From: Cannabis sativa
Lineage: Eukaryota; Streptophyta; Magnoliopsida; Rosales; Cannabaceae
Direction: 5' to 3'
Assembly: GCF_029168945.1 (NCBI RefSeq)
Contig: NC_083602.1
Span: 77,458,600 to 77,522,599, forward strand
DNA: 64,000 nucleotides
The position numbers and the translations under genes were made by a program. Below, piece by piece: positions 22,159 through 35,596 of the stretch; positions within the stretch are counted from its first letter, which is position 1; every line of letters starts with the position of its first letter. The notes beneath the pieces were generated by a model that was given only the letters and a program-made list of their open reading frames with translations, did not search any database and was not told the origin of the DNA.

Positions 22159-25100
22159 TTAGTACATATCAATTAATCCTAAATTCTGACGGTGCTTTTC
22201 AAAGGCTGTCACGGCCAAGACTTTGGTAAATGGATCAACTAGGTTGTCCTCTGTGTCAACCTTCTCAACTAGTACATCCCCTCTTGCCACGTATTCTCTG
22301 ATAATGTGATACTTCCTTTCAATGTGTTTGCTTCTCTTGTGGCTTCGAGGTTCTTTACTGTTTGCTATTGCTCCATTGTTATCACAGAGTAGTACCAGAG
22401 GCTTTTCCATTCCAGGATCAACTCCTATGCTGGTGAAGAACTTTCTTAGCCAGACAAGTTCTTTAGCAGCTTCGACTGCTGCTATGTATTCAGCATCCAT
22501 AGTTGAGTCCGATATCGCGGTTTGTTTAGCACTTCTCCAAACCACTGCTCCACCCCCAAGAGTAAACACCATCCCAGATGTAGATTTCGTGTCTTCAAGA
22601 CTTGCCTGGAAATCTGAATCAGTGTAGCCTATGGGATTTAAAGCACCACCCTTGTAGACTAACACAAGATTCCTTGTACTCTTTAAGTATTTCAGAATAT
22701 ACATAACTGCATTCCAATGTTCTTCTCCTGGATTAGACTGATACCTGCTCACGATTCCAACAACATAACAGATGTCAGGTCTAGTGCATAACATTGCATA
22801 CATTAGACTTCCAACTGCAGAGGCATAGGGAATTTTCGCCATGTCCTCTATCTCTTGAGGATCAGTCGGTGAGTGTTCATTAGATAGACAAATACCATAT
22901 CTAGAAGGCATGTTTGCCCCATTGGTGTTGTTCATGGAGAATCTCTCTAAGACTTTGTCTATGTAGGTTGTTTGAGAGAGAGCAAGAGATCTGTTCTTCC
23001 GGTTTCTGATAATCTGAATACCAAGAACATAGGCTGCTTCACCCAAATCTTTCATATCGAATTGAGTGTTGAGCCATTCCTTGATGTGAGTCATTTTTCT
23101 TGACATCGTTTCCAATGATCAAAATGTCATCTACATAAAGGACCAGGAATACTACTATTTGGTCTTCCTTGAGTTGGTAAACACAAGGTTCGTTTTCATT
23201 CTGAAGAAAGCCGTAGGGCTTGATGATTTCATCAAACCTCTTGTTCCATGAGCGAGAAGCTTGCTTAAGTCCATAGATAGACCTGTTTAACTTGCAAACT
23301 TTCTTTTCCTGCCCAGGAAGAACATAACCTTCTGGTTGCTCCATATAGATGGTGTCTTCAAGTACCCCATTAAGGAAGGCAGTCTTGACATCCATCTGCC
23401 AGATTTCATAATCGAAAGCAGCAGCTATGGAGAGAAGAATTCGGATGGATTTGAGCATGGCAATAGGACTAAAAGTTTCCTCATAGTCCACACCTTCTCT
23501 TTGGGTATAACCCTTGGCTACAAGTCTAGCTTTAAAAGTTTCGACTTCGCCTCCAGCTCCTCTTTTCTTCTTGTAAACCCACTTGCATCCTATCGGATGA
23601 TAGTCGTCAGGTGCGTCTACATATTCCCAGACTTTGTTCTTTTTCATGGAATCCATTTCTGAATCCATGCCGGTTGACCATCGTTTCCGTTGCGGACTCG
23701 CCATTGCCTGTTTATAGGTTAATGGATCGTCATCAATACCGTCACCTACGACCATATTGATTTCACCATCCAAGCCATAACGAGCAGGTTTTGTTGAAAC
23801 CCTCCCACTACGACGAGGTACGGTTGTCTTCTGAACAGAAACTTTAGTAGTAGATTTCTCAGTTTGTTCAACTGAGGGAGTGGGATTGGCTTCTTCACGA
23901 GTGGAAGAGGACGGAACATTGGAAGGACTTATATCTGATAGCAATTCCTCTAGAACAACTTTACTTTTCGGTTTGTAGTCTTTAATATTCTCTTCAAGGA
24001 AAGTAGCATTTGTAGAAACAAACACTTTATTATCCTTGTGACTATAAAATAGTCCACCCCTAGTCTCTTTAGAATTTTCGACAAACATGCATACTTCGGT
24101 ACGTGATTCAAGTTTGCCTTCTTTCTTTCTTAAGACATGAGCAGGGCACCCCCAAATTCTGTAATGGCGTAAACTAGGTGTTCGACCATTCCAAAGTTCG
24201 ACGGGTGTCTTAGGGACTGCTTTAGATGGAACAACATTTAGAATGTCATTTGCCATCTGTATAGCATATCCCCAGAAGGACGTAGACAGCGTTGAATAAC
24301 TCAGCATAGACCTAACCATTTCTAAAAGAGTGTGATTCCTTCTCTCTGCAACTCCATTTTTCTGTGGAGTGACTGGGGGCAGTGTATTGGGATTCAATTC
24401 CAAGTTCAATTAAATGATCTTTGAACTGCATATCCATATATTCTCCACCCCTATCAGTTCGCAAGATCTTTAATGATTTACCTAATTGGTTTTGGGCCAA
24501 AGCATGAAACTCCTGAAACTTTTCAAACGTTTCAGATTTCTTTTGCATTAGGTAAAGAAAACTATATCTAGAGAAATCGTCAATGAAAGTGACAAAATAC
24601 TCATAACCACCTCGGGCTTTGACATTCAAAGGTCCGCAGACATCGGAATGCACTAACCCTAGAGGGATTTTGGCACGCTCTCCCTTTGCAGAGAAAGAAC
24701 GTTTAGTCATTTTTCCTTCTAGGCAGGACTCGCATACTGGCAGTTCACCTAAGACGACATTTTTCAATGGACCGTCTTTGATGAGCCTATTGAGTCTATC
24801 AAAGCCTATATGACCTAAACGTAAATGCCATAGATAAGTTTGATCATCATTATCAATCTCTTTTCTTTTTAGGTTTCTAGGTCTAGCTACACTGAAAAGT
24901 TCACTATTTAGTGAGATTTGAGTACTCGGTCTTAAAACATAAAGCCCTTGTTCCATTATAGCAACACATATTTGAAATCCATTACGAGAAATTGAACAAT
25001 TTGTACTCGAAAAATTCAATATATAAGATTGTGTTTGCAACATGAGACACTAATCAAGTTTCTACTAAAGTTTGGAATAAATAAAACATTTTCTAAAATT

Positions 25101-25852
25101 AAAAATCTTTGTTGAAACTTGATGCGGGTTTTTCCTCTAGCTTTGACCGATACTAATTCGCCATTGCCAACTTTAAGCTTTAACTCTCCTGGAAGCAGAT
25201 TTTCCCAAGTTTCAAGCAACTACAGTGAAGAACATACATGGTTAGTAGACCCAGAATCAACAATCCAGATGGATTTGTCGTAATCTAAAACACATGATTC
25301 AAAGACAAAAGCATTTCCTTCGTTTGAATTGTATAGAAGCCTGGGATATCGTTCTTCATGATGACCCTTTCCATTACAATTCGAACATAGAAGATTATGT
25401 CTGATAATTGTACTTGAAGAAGCAGTTCTGCTAGATCCTTCATACCTAGTCCTTTTCCTTCGATTATTGATTGCAAACCCAGGGGGACACATTGCAATCA
25501 AGTTCCGTTCATGGGCTCGTAATTCTGCTTCGAGCTTGTCCATGTCGGAGGAGTTAGAATTGTTGATCATGTAAGAGATAACAAATTCATTATACTCCGG
25601 AGGAAGACTATTAAGGATGAGTTGGACCCATTGTTCTCTTGATAAATCAATTCCTAGTAGATTTGCCTTTTGGAACTTCAGATTCATCATCAACAGGTGC
25701 GAGTTAATGCAACTTCCAGGATGCATTTTCACACTATAGAGTTCTTTTGCTAAGATAGTAACTAAGAGAGGATCGGGGTGAGGGTTATTCATAATGACAC
25801 TACAACACATCAATAAAACAGAAGTAAGGTTTTGGCTCATAAATTCATACAC
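22159..25852 (-). pseudogene. Copia-A gag-pol polyprotein (frameshifted)
   Basis: Five overlapping minus-strand frames together give one copia polyprotein. Gag C-terminal half (MNNPHPDPLLV, then a UBN2-like region) with zinc knuckle CSNCNGKGHHEERY (last Cys is Tyr); protease IWIVDSGSTNHVC; GAG-pre-integrase HLRLGHIGFDRLNRL and CESCLEGKM; integrase core FVTFIDDFSRY, RTDRGGEY; RT FLVLYVDDILIIGN (about 23130); RNase H YTDSDF, DAEYIAA, LLCDN (23115-22159, intact). Lesions: CAG to TAG after HVCSSL (about 25220), frameshifts near 25030, 24370 (extra base against Copia-B) and 23095 (extra T in a T run). Confidence 0.9.
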
Positions 25853-28518
25853 AATTTAGAAAATAACAAGTAATGACATATGTTATAGAAATACTAAATC
25901 TAACATAGTTTATTTTCCAAGGTATTTCAACAAACTGATACAGTGTCCCGTTTAGGCGAGAGTCAAAGCATCATCCATTGAATAGATTTGTCAGCTCATC
26001 TAAAATGATAACCATTCTAGCAACCTTTTATTCGATCAAGATTGGAATACAACGTTGTCCCGTTTAGGCGAGAGTCAAGGCAATTCTATCTTATGAGCTC
26101 CCACCATTGTTTCATAATTTGCAAGTCAAGTATGATCGCCACCATTAGGGTGATCTATACCATACAAAATACTTACAAACTACTTATCATGCGAGGTTAA
26201 ACGGTGCGAAATTGCTAATGAACGTTCCTCCATTAGGGAGGATTACTCACTAAAACAAACGCGGTGTAAAACCCACAATGGAGATCGAATGTGTCTTGAT
26301 TAAAAGCTCATTATTTAAAATATTATATGTATTTTGTATAATCATTTTAATTCGATATTATAATAATGAAAAATTACAAACTAAAATCAACTTTAATTAA
26401 TTTTCAATTATTATTTAAATTTGAAAAATAAATTCAAATAAATATCGAACAAGTTCCATAATATAATAATGAAAAATTACAAATCAAAGTTGGTTTAAAT
26501 AAAAAATCAACTTTAATTAATTTACAATTATTAATTAATTTCGAAAAATAAATTCGAATAACAAATGGAACAAATTTGAAAATATCTTGTTTAAGTTGTT
26601 TTAGAAGAATCTAAAAAATCAACTTAAATATCTTTCAAATCAGATTTAATTAAATTTAAAATTAAATTATAACCACTTAATTTGAAGATATTCCATTTTA
26701 AGTTAATATTCGAAAAGATATTAACCTAAAAAATATCTAAAATATTTCATTTTAAGTTAATATTCGAAAAGATATTAACTTTAAAAATATCTAAAGAATC
26801 TTAATAACCAATGCCTAAAATTCCTCAACTTAATTTTGAAATTTTAAATTCAAAAGATATTCAGATTTAAGTTGGTTAGTTGTAGATAACTAAATATCAA
26901 CTTAAATAGGAATATTTAATGAAAAATTTAAATTAAGCTTCAGAAAGAATCTAGATGGTTATAATTCTATATTTAATTAAATACAAGAAAATACATATAG
27001 TTTAGCTTAGAATATAAAATTCTTTAAACTATGATTTTCTAAATTAATTTCAAAATAAATGAAATTAATTAGGTTGCTAATCAATTTTTAATTATGTTAA
27101 ACTAGTGTAATTAACCTAGTACAGTCATTCAAATCAGGCAAATGGGCCTTCACAATTGGGGTGGTTCTTGTGAGGGGGTGCTGGGTTCAGTATGTCGTAC
27201 CCACTTCTATGGCTCCCAACTCTCACACAAGGCACAAAAGAGAGGAATTTAACCTTAATAAGAACAACTGTTATTAATTGAATAGGCCCAAAAACTAAAT
27301 GGGCCTAAATAAATTCTATCAAGAACTATGATAATTTATTTTAGCAACAACAACCTATATGCATCTATAATAAAATTAAACACATAGGCTCACACAGGCA
27401 CACTTTGAATGGGTCCTATCATGTTGCTAGGTCATACACAGATGAAAGAAGATTGTAAATATACCTGTTACAAATTATTATCTTGACCAAGGGAGCCATC
27501 AGATCATTAGATTTGGCAAAAAGTAACCATGGCTATTTGCAATCAAGTAATAATAGATTTTGAAAACTTACATACAAGCTAAAACACATACTCCTGCAAC
27601 AAGGTTAGTTGGATAGTTGGATGTATGATTTATTTAATTTTAAATTAATAAAAAAAATTTCGAAAATTTAAAAAAATTTGAAAAAATTCAAAATTTAATT
27701 AAATATTTAAATTTAAAATTAAACCTACAATTTTGAAAAATTAGGTTTCAGCCAACCTAAATATCATTTCAAAAATTTGCTAACTACTTTTAAATATTAT
27801 TTTATAAATAAAAATTAAATAAAAAATTAGAAAAGATAAATGAATATCTTTTTCAAATTTTAAATGTAATTTAAATAAATAAAATAACAAAATTTAAAAA
27901 TTAGCAAAATATCTTATATCATTTAAAAATTACATGATTATAGTTATCTTATTTTAAATTTAAAATAAGATAAGATATAATCAAATTTTAAAATAAGATA
28001 GATTTTTAAGCAAAAAGATAGATACTAATTATATTCAAATTCAAATTACACTAATATCTTGAATTAAATTTAAAAAATATTAAATTAATTCAAAATGATA
28101 ATTAGAATTGAATTAGGAATAGTAATAGTATAAATATAGAACTACACAAAAAATAGAAAGTTAATTCCATGAAAAAGCATGAAAAATCGAAGAAAAACGA
28201 AAAAATTGTGAGCTGTACGGACAGTTTTCGCGATCGCAGGAAAATTTCAGCACAACCCCGATTTTTTTCAAATCTTCAAAAAATCATAAGTAATTCAAAT
28301 TAAATCGAAATTGAGTTCTGTAAAAAAGTAACTTGCTTAATTTTTTCCATACTATCTAATAAAAATAATTTCAGAAACAGAATCGCAATTATTTTTTACG
28401 AAAATTCACAAACATCAATCAATCATCAAACAACACTCAATACAACATGATACCATCCAAAAACAAACAAACAATCGTTTTAAAGTCCAAATTTCTTGCA
28501 AGTAAATCAATTACCATG
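25853..28518 (-). other. Copia-A long 5' leader
   Basis: About 2.7 kb between primer site and gag, AT-rich, no coding frame. Contains two copies, 112 bp apart, of minus-strand TTGACTCTCGCCTAAACGGG (25945-25966, 26057-26078) and two stem-loops with loop CTAAT (26134-26155, 26227-26241). These are conserved in Copia-B. A T-rich tract followed by TTGTAG lies just before the gag ATG and could be a splice acceptor. Confidence 0.75.
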
Positions 28519-28530
28519 GCTCTGATACCA
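28519..28530 (-). other. Copia-A primer binding site
   Basis: Minus strand TGGTATCAGAGC, complementary to initiator tRNA-Met, two bases from the LTR end at 28533. Confidence 0.88.
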
Positions 28531-28532
28531 GT

Positions 28533-30418
28533 TGTTGGAAATTATTTTACCAGGATCTTAGATCTACTCACAAGTATGTTTATTAACATCCTAAATAAGA
28601 ACTTTCTAAAACGATAAATTAAACACATATAAAGTTTAAGAAACCTTACATTGGGTGCAGCGGAATTAAATGACTCCTTCCGTTCAGATCTCTAACCCTT
28701 GTATCCTTTCTGTAGCAGAGTATTATCAAGATCTGAACCTGGATCTCTTTCTCTGAATCCTTGATGCTGAATCTGCTTTACTGATGATCTTTCTTCACGA
28801 TCTTCCTCACTATGATTGAGGTATTGCTTGCTGTGTGTGGGCACTACTCTAATCACTAAGGTAGGTTCGAAATATGAAGGAAGAAGAGAGAGAGAGAGAG
28901 TGGCGGCTAGAGAAGAGAGATAGGAGGCTTAGGTTTTTCTGATTCAGAAAGTGTAATTTTTCCTCAAGCCTTCACTATCTATTTATAGCATTCCACTAGG
29001 GTTAGGTTTGAATTATTTGGCATTAAAATAATGAAAATATCAACTTAAAAAGCCTACAAAGGTGGCCGGCCATGGCTTAGTGGATTAGGCCTTGCTTTTT
29101 GCAATTTTAACACCTTTTGTATCTGATTTTCTAAAAAATGTCAATTTCCTAATTCAACCATTTAAATGCCAATTCTAACTATTTAATAACTATAAATAAT
29201 TATTAAATAATATTGTCATTTATCATATTTATTAATTGAACCATACAAAGTATCATAATTAACAAATATGCCCCTATTAACTCTTTCTTTACAATTTCGC
29301 CCTTACTTAGTGAAAATTTCACAAATAGACATAGTCTAATTTGTGAAGTATAATTGATTAATCAAAACCAATTACACGAGTCTTACAAACAATATTATCT
29401 CAACTAGTGGGGGGACCATGGGTCTATATAACCGAGCTTCCAATAAGTAGATCAAGAAGTTAACACTAAAATTCACTAACTTATTAATTCTTTGTTGAAT
29501 CCACGCATAGAACTTAGAATTTCACTCTCAGTATATAGAATGCTCTATATGTTCCACCATATAGACAAATCATTAGTTATCCATTGTTATAATCCTAATT
29601 TGATCAATGATCCTCTATATGAATGATCTACACTGTAAAGGGATTAGATTACCGTAACACCCTACTATGTATTTTATCCTTAAAACACTTGACCCCGTAT
29701 AAATGATATTTCAGCTTATGTGAAATGAGATCTCCACCATTTATTTTCGTTTGGTCAAGCTCGAAGGAGATCATCCTTTGCTTACTATTCGCCAGATAGA
29801 AGCTATAGATTCCATGTTTATGCTAGCGCTCCCACTCAATTGCACTACCGTGTTCCCAAAATGTACGTATCACCCTGACCTAAATGTTGGCTTAACTAAC
29901 AAATCAAAGAACACGAATAGCCTTTCAAGATTGAGCCTAATCATAACAGGATTAAGATCATTTGATCTAGGATCAACTTGGCGATATTGACTTGAATAGA
30001 TTTTACGGTAAGTTTAATTAAATCTAAGTCAAAGTTCAATATTGGTCCCTTCCGATGCATACTCCATGCATCCAACCTGAGCTTTACTTTAACCAATGTT
30101 CTGGAAAGAACATAGTATTTCTCCAAATACAAGTAAACTCTTGTTGTAGATTATCATATCAGTAAAACCCTGTGTCTGATAAATCTCGGAAACTTTATTC
30201 ACATAGTCATGTTTACTTTCCAATGTGATGACATCACAATAAACATGATCAAGTATGTGAAAAGGGTTGAAGATGAATTTATAAATCAAATAGACAAGCA
30301 ATTGATAAAGTGAACCAAAACATACACAAATGAATGAAAAATACTTCTGTTTCTTTATTAATGTTGAATAAAATAGATTACATTGAAATAGAGTTTTATT
30401 TAGGGCAAAAACCTAACA
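28533..30418 (-). repeat. Copia-A right LTR (5' LTR in element sense)
   Basis: 1886 bp, TGTTGG...CTAACA. Collinear with the left LTR with scattered substitutions. Shorter A-run before the end (GGGCAAAAACC against GGGCATAAAACC). Confidence 0.92.
28979..28988 (-). promoter_or_regulatory. TATA box in Copia-A 5' LTR
   Basis: Minus strand CTATAAATAG in the LTR that would drive the element; U3 would be about 1.4 kb. Confidence 0.62.
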
Positions 30419-30423
30419 CTCTT

Positions 30424-33400
30424 TTCATCCCGTACCACCAGAAGTAGGGTTTTAATTCCTGATACATTTTGGTGGTTCCCAGATGCAATGAATAAGGTGT
30501 GGTGTGAGCTTCATCAAGTATCTCTTTCTTAAGCTCATCAACATTAGGAACACAAACTCGAGCTTTGTATAACAACATTCCACTATTTGAGACTAAAAAG
30601 TTTCTAGGCTGACCCACCATTACTTCATCTCGAACCTTAACTAGCTCGGGATCTTCTAGTTGTACCTTTCTGATTCTCTCCAACAGATCAGACTGTCAAA
30701 TTGTGCAATTTCCCAACCACGAACTCAATCCCTGCACTAACCGTGGTACAAACCTGCCCGGGACCTTTTCTGCTTAAAGCATCGGCCACCACATTGGCCT
30801 TCCCGGGGTGATACAGAATTTCACAGTCGTAGTCCTTAACCAATTACAGCCATCTCCTCTGTCTCATATTTAAATATTTTTGGGTGAAAAAGTATTTGAG
30901 ACTCTTATGATCAGTATAAATCTCGCACTTCTCACCGTAAAGATAATGTCGCCATATCTTTAACGCAAATACCACAGCAGCAAGCTCTAAGTCATTAGTT
31001 GGATAGCGCTACTCATAATCTTTCAATTGACGAGAGGCATAGGCTATGACTCTGTTAGCTTGCATCAGAACACATCCCAGACCCTGTCTGGATGCATCAC
31101 AATAAACCACGAATTTCTCTTGATCTGATGGCAAAGCTAACACCGGAGCTGTTATCAAACGTTGCTTTAACTCCTTGAAACTTGTCTCACATTTATCTGA
31201 CCACACAAATCTCTGATTTTTCTTGGTCAATTCGGTTAGGGCATAGAAATTTTAGAAAATCCTTCGACGAAACGTCGATAATACCCTGCTAAACCGAGAA
31301 AACTACGAACTTCCGTCACAGACTTGGGCCTCGGCCAATTATTCACGGATTCCACCTTGTTTTGGTCAACCATAATCCCATTCTTCCCAACAATATGACC
31401 GAGAAAGGACACCTAAGACAACCAGAATTCGCACTTTTTAAACTTTGCATACAACTTGTGATCCCTAAGTCGCTGCAATACCATTCGAAGATGATGCTCG
31501 TGCTCCTCTTCTGACTGAGAGTATACAAGAATGTCATCGATAAACACTATAACGCAGTTATCGAGGAAATCCTTGAATACTCTATTCATGAGATCCATAA
31601 AGGCCGCAAGAGCATTAGTCAATCCGAATGACATTACCAGAAACTCATAGTGCCCATATCTGGTTCTAAAAGCAGTCTTCGGTATGTCTTCCTCTCGAAT
31701 TCTGAGTTGATGATAACCAGATCGTAGATCAATCTTCGAAAACACTGTCTTTCCCTGAAGCTGATCGAACAGATCGTCGATTCTGGGCAACGGGTACTTG
31801 TTCTTAATCGTCAACTTGTTTAGTTCCCGATAATCGATACACATTCTGAGGGAACAATCCTTCTTTTTCACAAACAGAACCGGAGCTCCCCAGGGCGACA
31901 CACTGGGTCGGATAAACCCAATATCAAGCATCCCCTGAAGTTGCAACTTAAGCTCCTTGAGTTCTGCTGGAGCCATTCTATATGGAGCTTTAGAAACAAG
32001 TTCGACTCCAGGTGCCAGATCAATTACAAAATCAATCTCTCGCTGTGGCGGCAATCCCGGCAACTCCTCGGAAAACACGTTGAGAAAATCTTTCACCACC
32101 CTGACTGCCTCAGGCCCAAATGGTTTAGGTCTGCTGGAATCAATTACCACTGCTAGAAATCCTACATAGCCACTGCATAGTAAATCTCTAGCCCTTAGTA
32201 CAGAAATAACCGGAATCCGAGACCCCTGAACTGATCCAACATAAACAAATGGATCTTCACCTTCTAGCTGGAAAATCACCATTTTTCGCTTACAATCTAT
32301 ACTGGCCGAATACTTGGACAGAAAATCCATTCCCAGTATAATATCAAACTCAGTTAATTTCAATTCTATGAGGTTAGTGCTCAACTCCCTATCTTCGATC
32401 CTAACCGGCATAGACCTAATGCGCCTATTAGAGATAACCAATTCCCTGCTAGGCATTAGGGTTCCAAACCCTCTTTCTAAAATATCACAAGGCCTACCCA
32501 AAAGATCAATTACTTTTGTAGCTACATATGAGCGTGTAGCTCCTGAACCAAATAAAACTGTAAACAAGGAGTTGTTGACGAGAAGCTGACCTGTCACAAC
32601 CGAAGGACTGGCTGCAGCATCAGCTTGGTTGATAGCGAACACTCGAGCAGGAACCGGTTTCACCTCAGCTTTCGGCTCCTCTTTTCTTGCTTGGGGGCAA
32701 TCTTTCTTGAAATGGCCCAGCATGGCACACATGAAGCATGTCTTCCGGTTACACTCTCCCGGATGATGTTTCTTGCACCGTGGACACTCAGGGTAAGAGT
32801 AACCCTGGCGTCCACCTCTGCCTTGGTTCCCACAGAACCGCTTACTCTGCCCTGAACCACCCGATGCTGGGATAACTTTCCTTTTCTGCTCAGTGGTGGA
32901 GTTACCACCATCCCTACCATAAACAGGAGTAGGAACAGTGGGGGTTCCACCAACACTCGGAGTCACCCAGAGCTCCTGAAGAAATTTCACTGCACCCTCA
33001 ACTCTCAAAGCCTTTTCGACCATTTCTGCATATGTGGTTGCCTCGGTAGTAGTAATCACCAAATCGTGCCTAACTTTTGCACTCAAACCCGCCAAATATT
33101 TCTCTTTCTTATTGAAATCAGTTGGCACAATTCCCGCTGCAAGTTTGGCCAAACGGTCAAACTTTGTTGTATACTCAGTAACCGACATTCCCTCAGTTTG
33201 AACCAGTTCAGTGAACTCTTTCCACTTTGCACTGCGGACAGCTTCATTGTAATATTTGGAGTTAAACAACTCCTTGAATTCTTCCCAGGTCATCACTGTG
33301 ACGTCCCGAGTGAGGGTTATCAACTCCCACCACACGAGAGCGTCTTCCTGAAACTGAAAAGTGGCGCATGTCACCCGGTCATTACCAACCACTCCCACAA

Positions 33401-33821
33401 AGTTGAGGATACGCTCGATCACTGTGAGCCACTGCTCAGCCTTCATTACATCCGGACCTCCCAGAAACACTGGAGGTGCCTGCTTCCGGAACCTTTCGTA
33501 CAACGGCTCCATACGGTTGCCAACAACAGGTTGTTCTGCTGGCACCGCTGGAACTGCAACAACCTGAGCAACTTGAGAAGGCACCGCAGGAGGACCCTGG
33601 TTCCTCAATCTCTAGATCTCTTCATCTTGTTGGTGGATCCGATCTTGCGTTTCCGCAAATCTTTACTCCTAGTTTGGAGGAGCTTGTGGTGGATTTACAG
33701 GGCGACCACCCTGAGCTCTGCCACGGCCACGGCCGCAACCACGAGGATTTTGGGGATTCCTCTGACCGCCTCCGGTCTCAACCATATCACCTTGACTTCT
33801 TGTATTTCGCAGGGCGTCCAT
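30424..33821 (-). pseudogene. Gypsy-1 gag, protease, reverse transcriptase, RNase H, integrase start (decayed)
   Basis: Starts at an ATG at 33821 (MDALRNTRSQG), the same start as Gypsy-3. Gag continues with [13 protein letters not shown] and a retrotransposon gag domain, zinc knuckle [14 protein letters not shown] (about 32740-32700), protease [12 protein letters not shown] with [15 protein letters not shown] motif (FIDD about 31545), RNase H YCDASRQG (about 31100), and the integrase HHCC region up to YFWWYGMKR at the Copia-A junction. Lesions: three stops near 33690-33620, a TAG after KKCEFWLS at 31413, frameshifts near 31240 and 31000. The protease catalytic Asp is Gly. Not functional. Confidence 0.9.
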
Positions 33822-34069
33822 TTAACAGGACTTAGCCTGCGAATCCATAAGCCAGGCAGGTTAGACAGCGATCAAAACAAAACACCGCTCTTAAGGACTT
33901 AAAGGCAACACACTTTTAAAATAATTATTTAAAATCTAATATGCTTCCGAACATACTTTCACATTCACAATTATTTACTAAACAAGTACAGGCTTACTGA
34001 ACCGCGAACTGAGCTTTCTCTGATGAAGATTGTACATGTCTTAGCAAGCTTCGGTAGACAAACCTGGCG

Positions 34070-34081
34070 GCTCTGATACCA
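34070..34081 (-). other. Gypsy-1 primer binding site
   Basis: Minus strand TGGTATCAGAGC, complementary to the 3' end of initiator tRNA-Met, four bases inside the LTR that starts at 34086. Confidence 0.85.
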
Positions 34082-34549
34082 AAATTGTAACGCCCTAATG
34101 CTAAGGCACGCTACAGTGCTTTTTTCAAATTTTAGTGCAATCTTTGCTAACCAAAGAATTTTCTCGAAAAACGTGTCAAATTAAAACTTTTATATTCAAT
34201 ATTAAACTTTATAATGTAATAAAATATTTACAAGTACCGGGATCCCGTTTCTTAAACTTTTTAAAGTTAATAATCCAAAATACACAAATTACAGGTCGCA
34301 CAGCGACTATCAAAATACAACTCCCAGATGTCCCGAGACCGAACATTCCAGGTCACGTTGCTTTGACATGTACAATCCCACCCTAGCTCAGGTTCACTCC
34401 TGTTCAGCCTTCGCCTTTCCTTTACCTACACATGGAAGCAGAACTGTGAGTCGACAGACTCAATAAGAAATCCATATAACATATCATATAATTTCGGACC
34501 TGTAATTAGGCGCCCATACACCTATTTACAGAGCTTAACAGATGAGTAT

Positions 34550-35596
34550 TGTAACACCCTAATTAGCATAGGCGTATTACATGATTTTTAAACATACTGT
34601 GCAGCTCGTTGCTAATCAACGAGGTTTATGGAAATCGTGATTAATTAAAATTTTTGCTTTTAAATTAAACTTATAAAATATTTATACAAAATACTCGGGA
34701 TCCCGATTACAAAACATTTACAAAAGTTCGCTGACTATACAAAATACTTGTCGCCTAGCGACTAATTACAAAAATAGCCTTGCTGTCCCGAGGATCGTAC
34801 GCTCCAGGCCTAACCACCCCGACATGTACAATCTTCACCGGCTCGCTCTCACGGTCCTTCAGCCTTAGCCTTGCCCTTACCTACACATAAACATAGCACT
34901 GTGAGTCGATAGACTCAGTAAGAAAAGCATACTCAAATATCATACAAAAATCCCGAGTTATAATCAGACACCCATACCCCTGACCATAACTCTAACTGCC
35001 GTGTCCCACACGATACTGAGTCCTTAACGTTCATAAGACGGTACTATTGAAAAGTAACAGCCTATACTCGGTACACTAGTCATACTCCAGCTGCTAGTCA
35101 TACTCTAGCCTGTACCGATGTGTTACAGTATCAGCCTATACTCAGTACACTGGTCATACTCCAGCTGCTAGTCATACTCTAGCCTGTACTGATGTGATAC
35201 GTCAAATAGTACAGAACCACCAACCCGAGTATCAGCCTATACTCGGCACACTGGTCATACTCCAGCTGCTAGTCATACTCTAGCCTGTGCCGATGTGATA
35301 CAGTGTCAACCTATACTCGGTACACTGGTCATACTCCAGTTGCTAGTCATACTCTAGCCTGTACCGATGTGACACAGTCGGATGGTTCGAAGCCAACATA
35401 CATATCTAATGTAATCCAACAGGCTTCCTACATGCACGCTAAACATGTAATATATATGCATACTGTTATACTAATCTTACCTGAATTTTGAATTCAGGTG
35501 TGCCGGTCAACCTGACTGGAACGAACTGGGCGGCGGTTTACAGGCTCCTAAACCATAACAATCACAACACTATAAGTGATACGCTAAATCACTTCC
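34550..35596 (-). repeat. Gypsy-2 truncated left LTR
   Basis: 1047 bp matching the first part of 37513-39930, up to CTAAATCACTTCC. Contains four copies of an approximately 74-bp unit starting CAGCCTATACTCGG at 35058, 35132, 35233 and 35307 (CAACCT in the last). The same array occurs at about 38030-38345 in the other LTR. Confidence 0.9.

Larger units (their letters stand above)
10181..30418 (-). mobile_element. Copia-A: Ty1/copia retrotransposon inserted in Gypsy-1 integrase
   Basis: Begins TGTTGGAAATTATTTT and ends CCTAACA, with duplication CTCTT at 10176-10180 and 30419-30423. Removing it restores the Gypsy-1 integrase sequence found in Gypsy-3. LTRs about 1.89 kb, internal part 22130-28532. 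Domain order gag, protease, integrase, reverse transcriptase, RNase H defines Ty1/copia. Long LTRs beginning TGTTGGAA recall the BARE/Angela type, but the lineage is an inference. Its left LTR is interrupted after 29 bases by Copia-B. The two LTRs differ by noticeably more changes than the Copia-B pair. Confidence 0.92.

Noticed and set aside
33066..33902. 278-codon plus-strand frame
   Set aside because: Antisense shadow of Gypsy-1 gag; the minus strand carries the gag motifs.
35058..35385. Regularly spaced repeats as a CRISPR-like array
   Set aside because: Units are tandem LTR sub-repeats with no unique spacers, in a plant nuclear retrotransposon.
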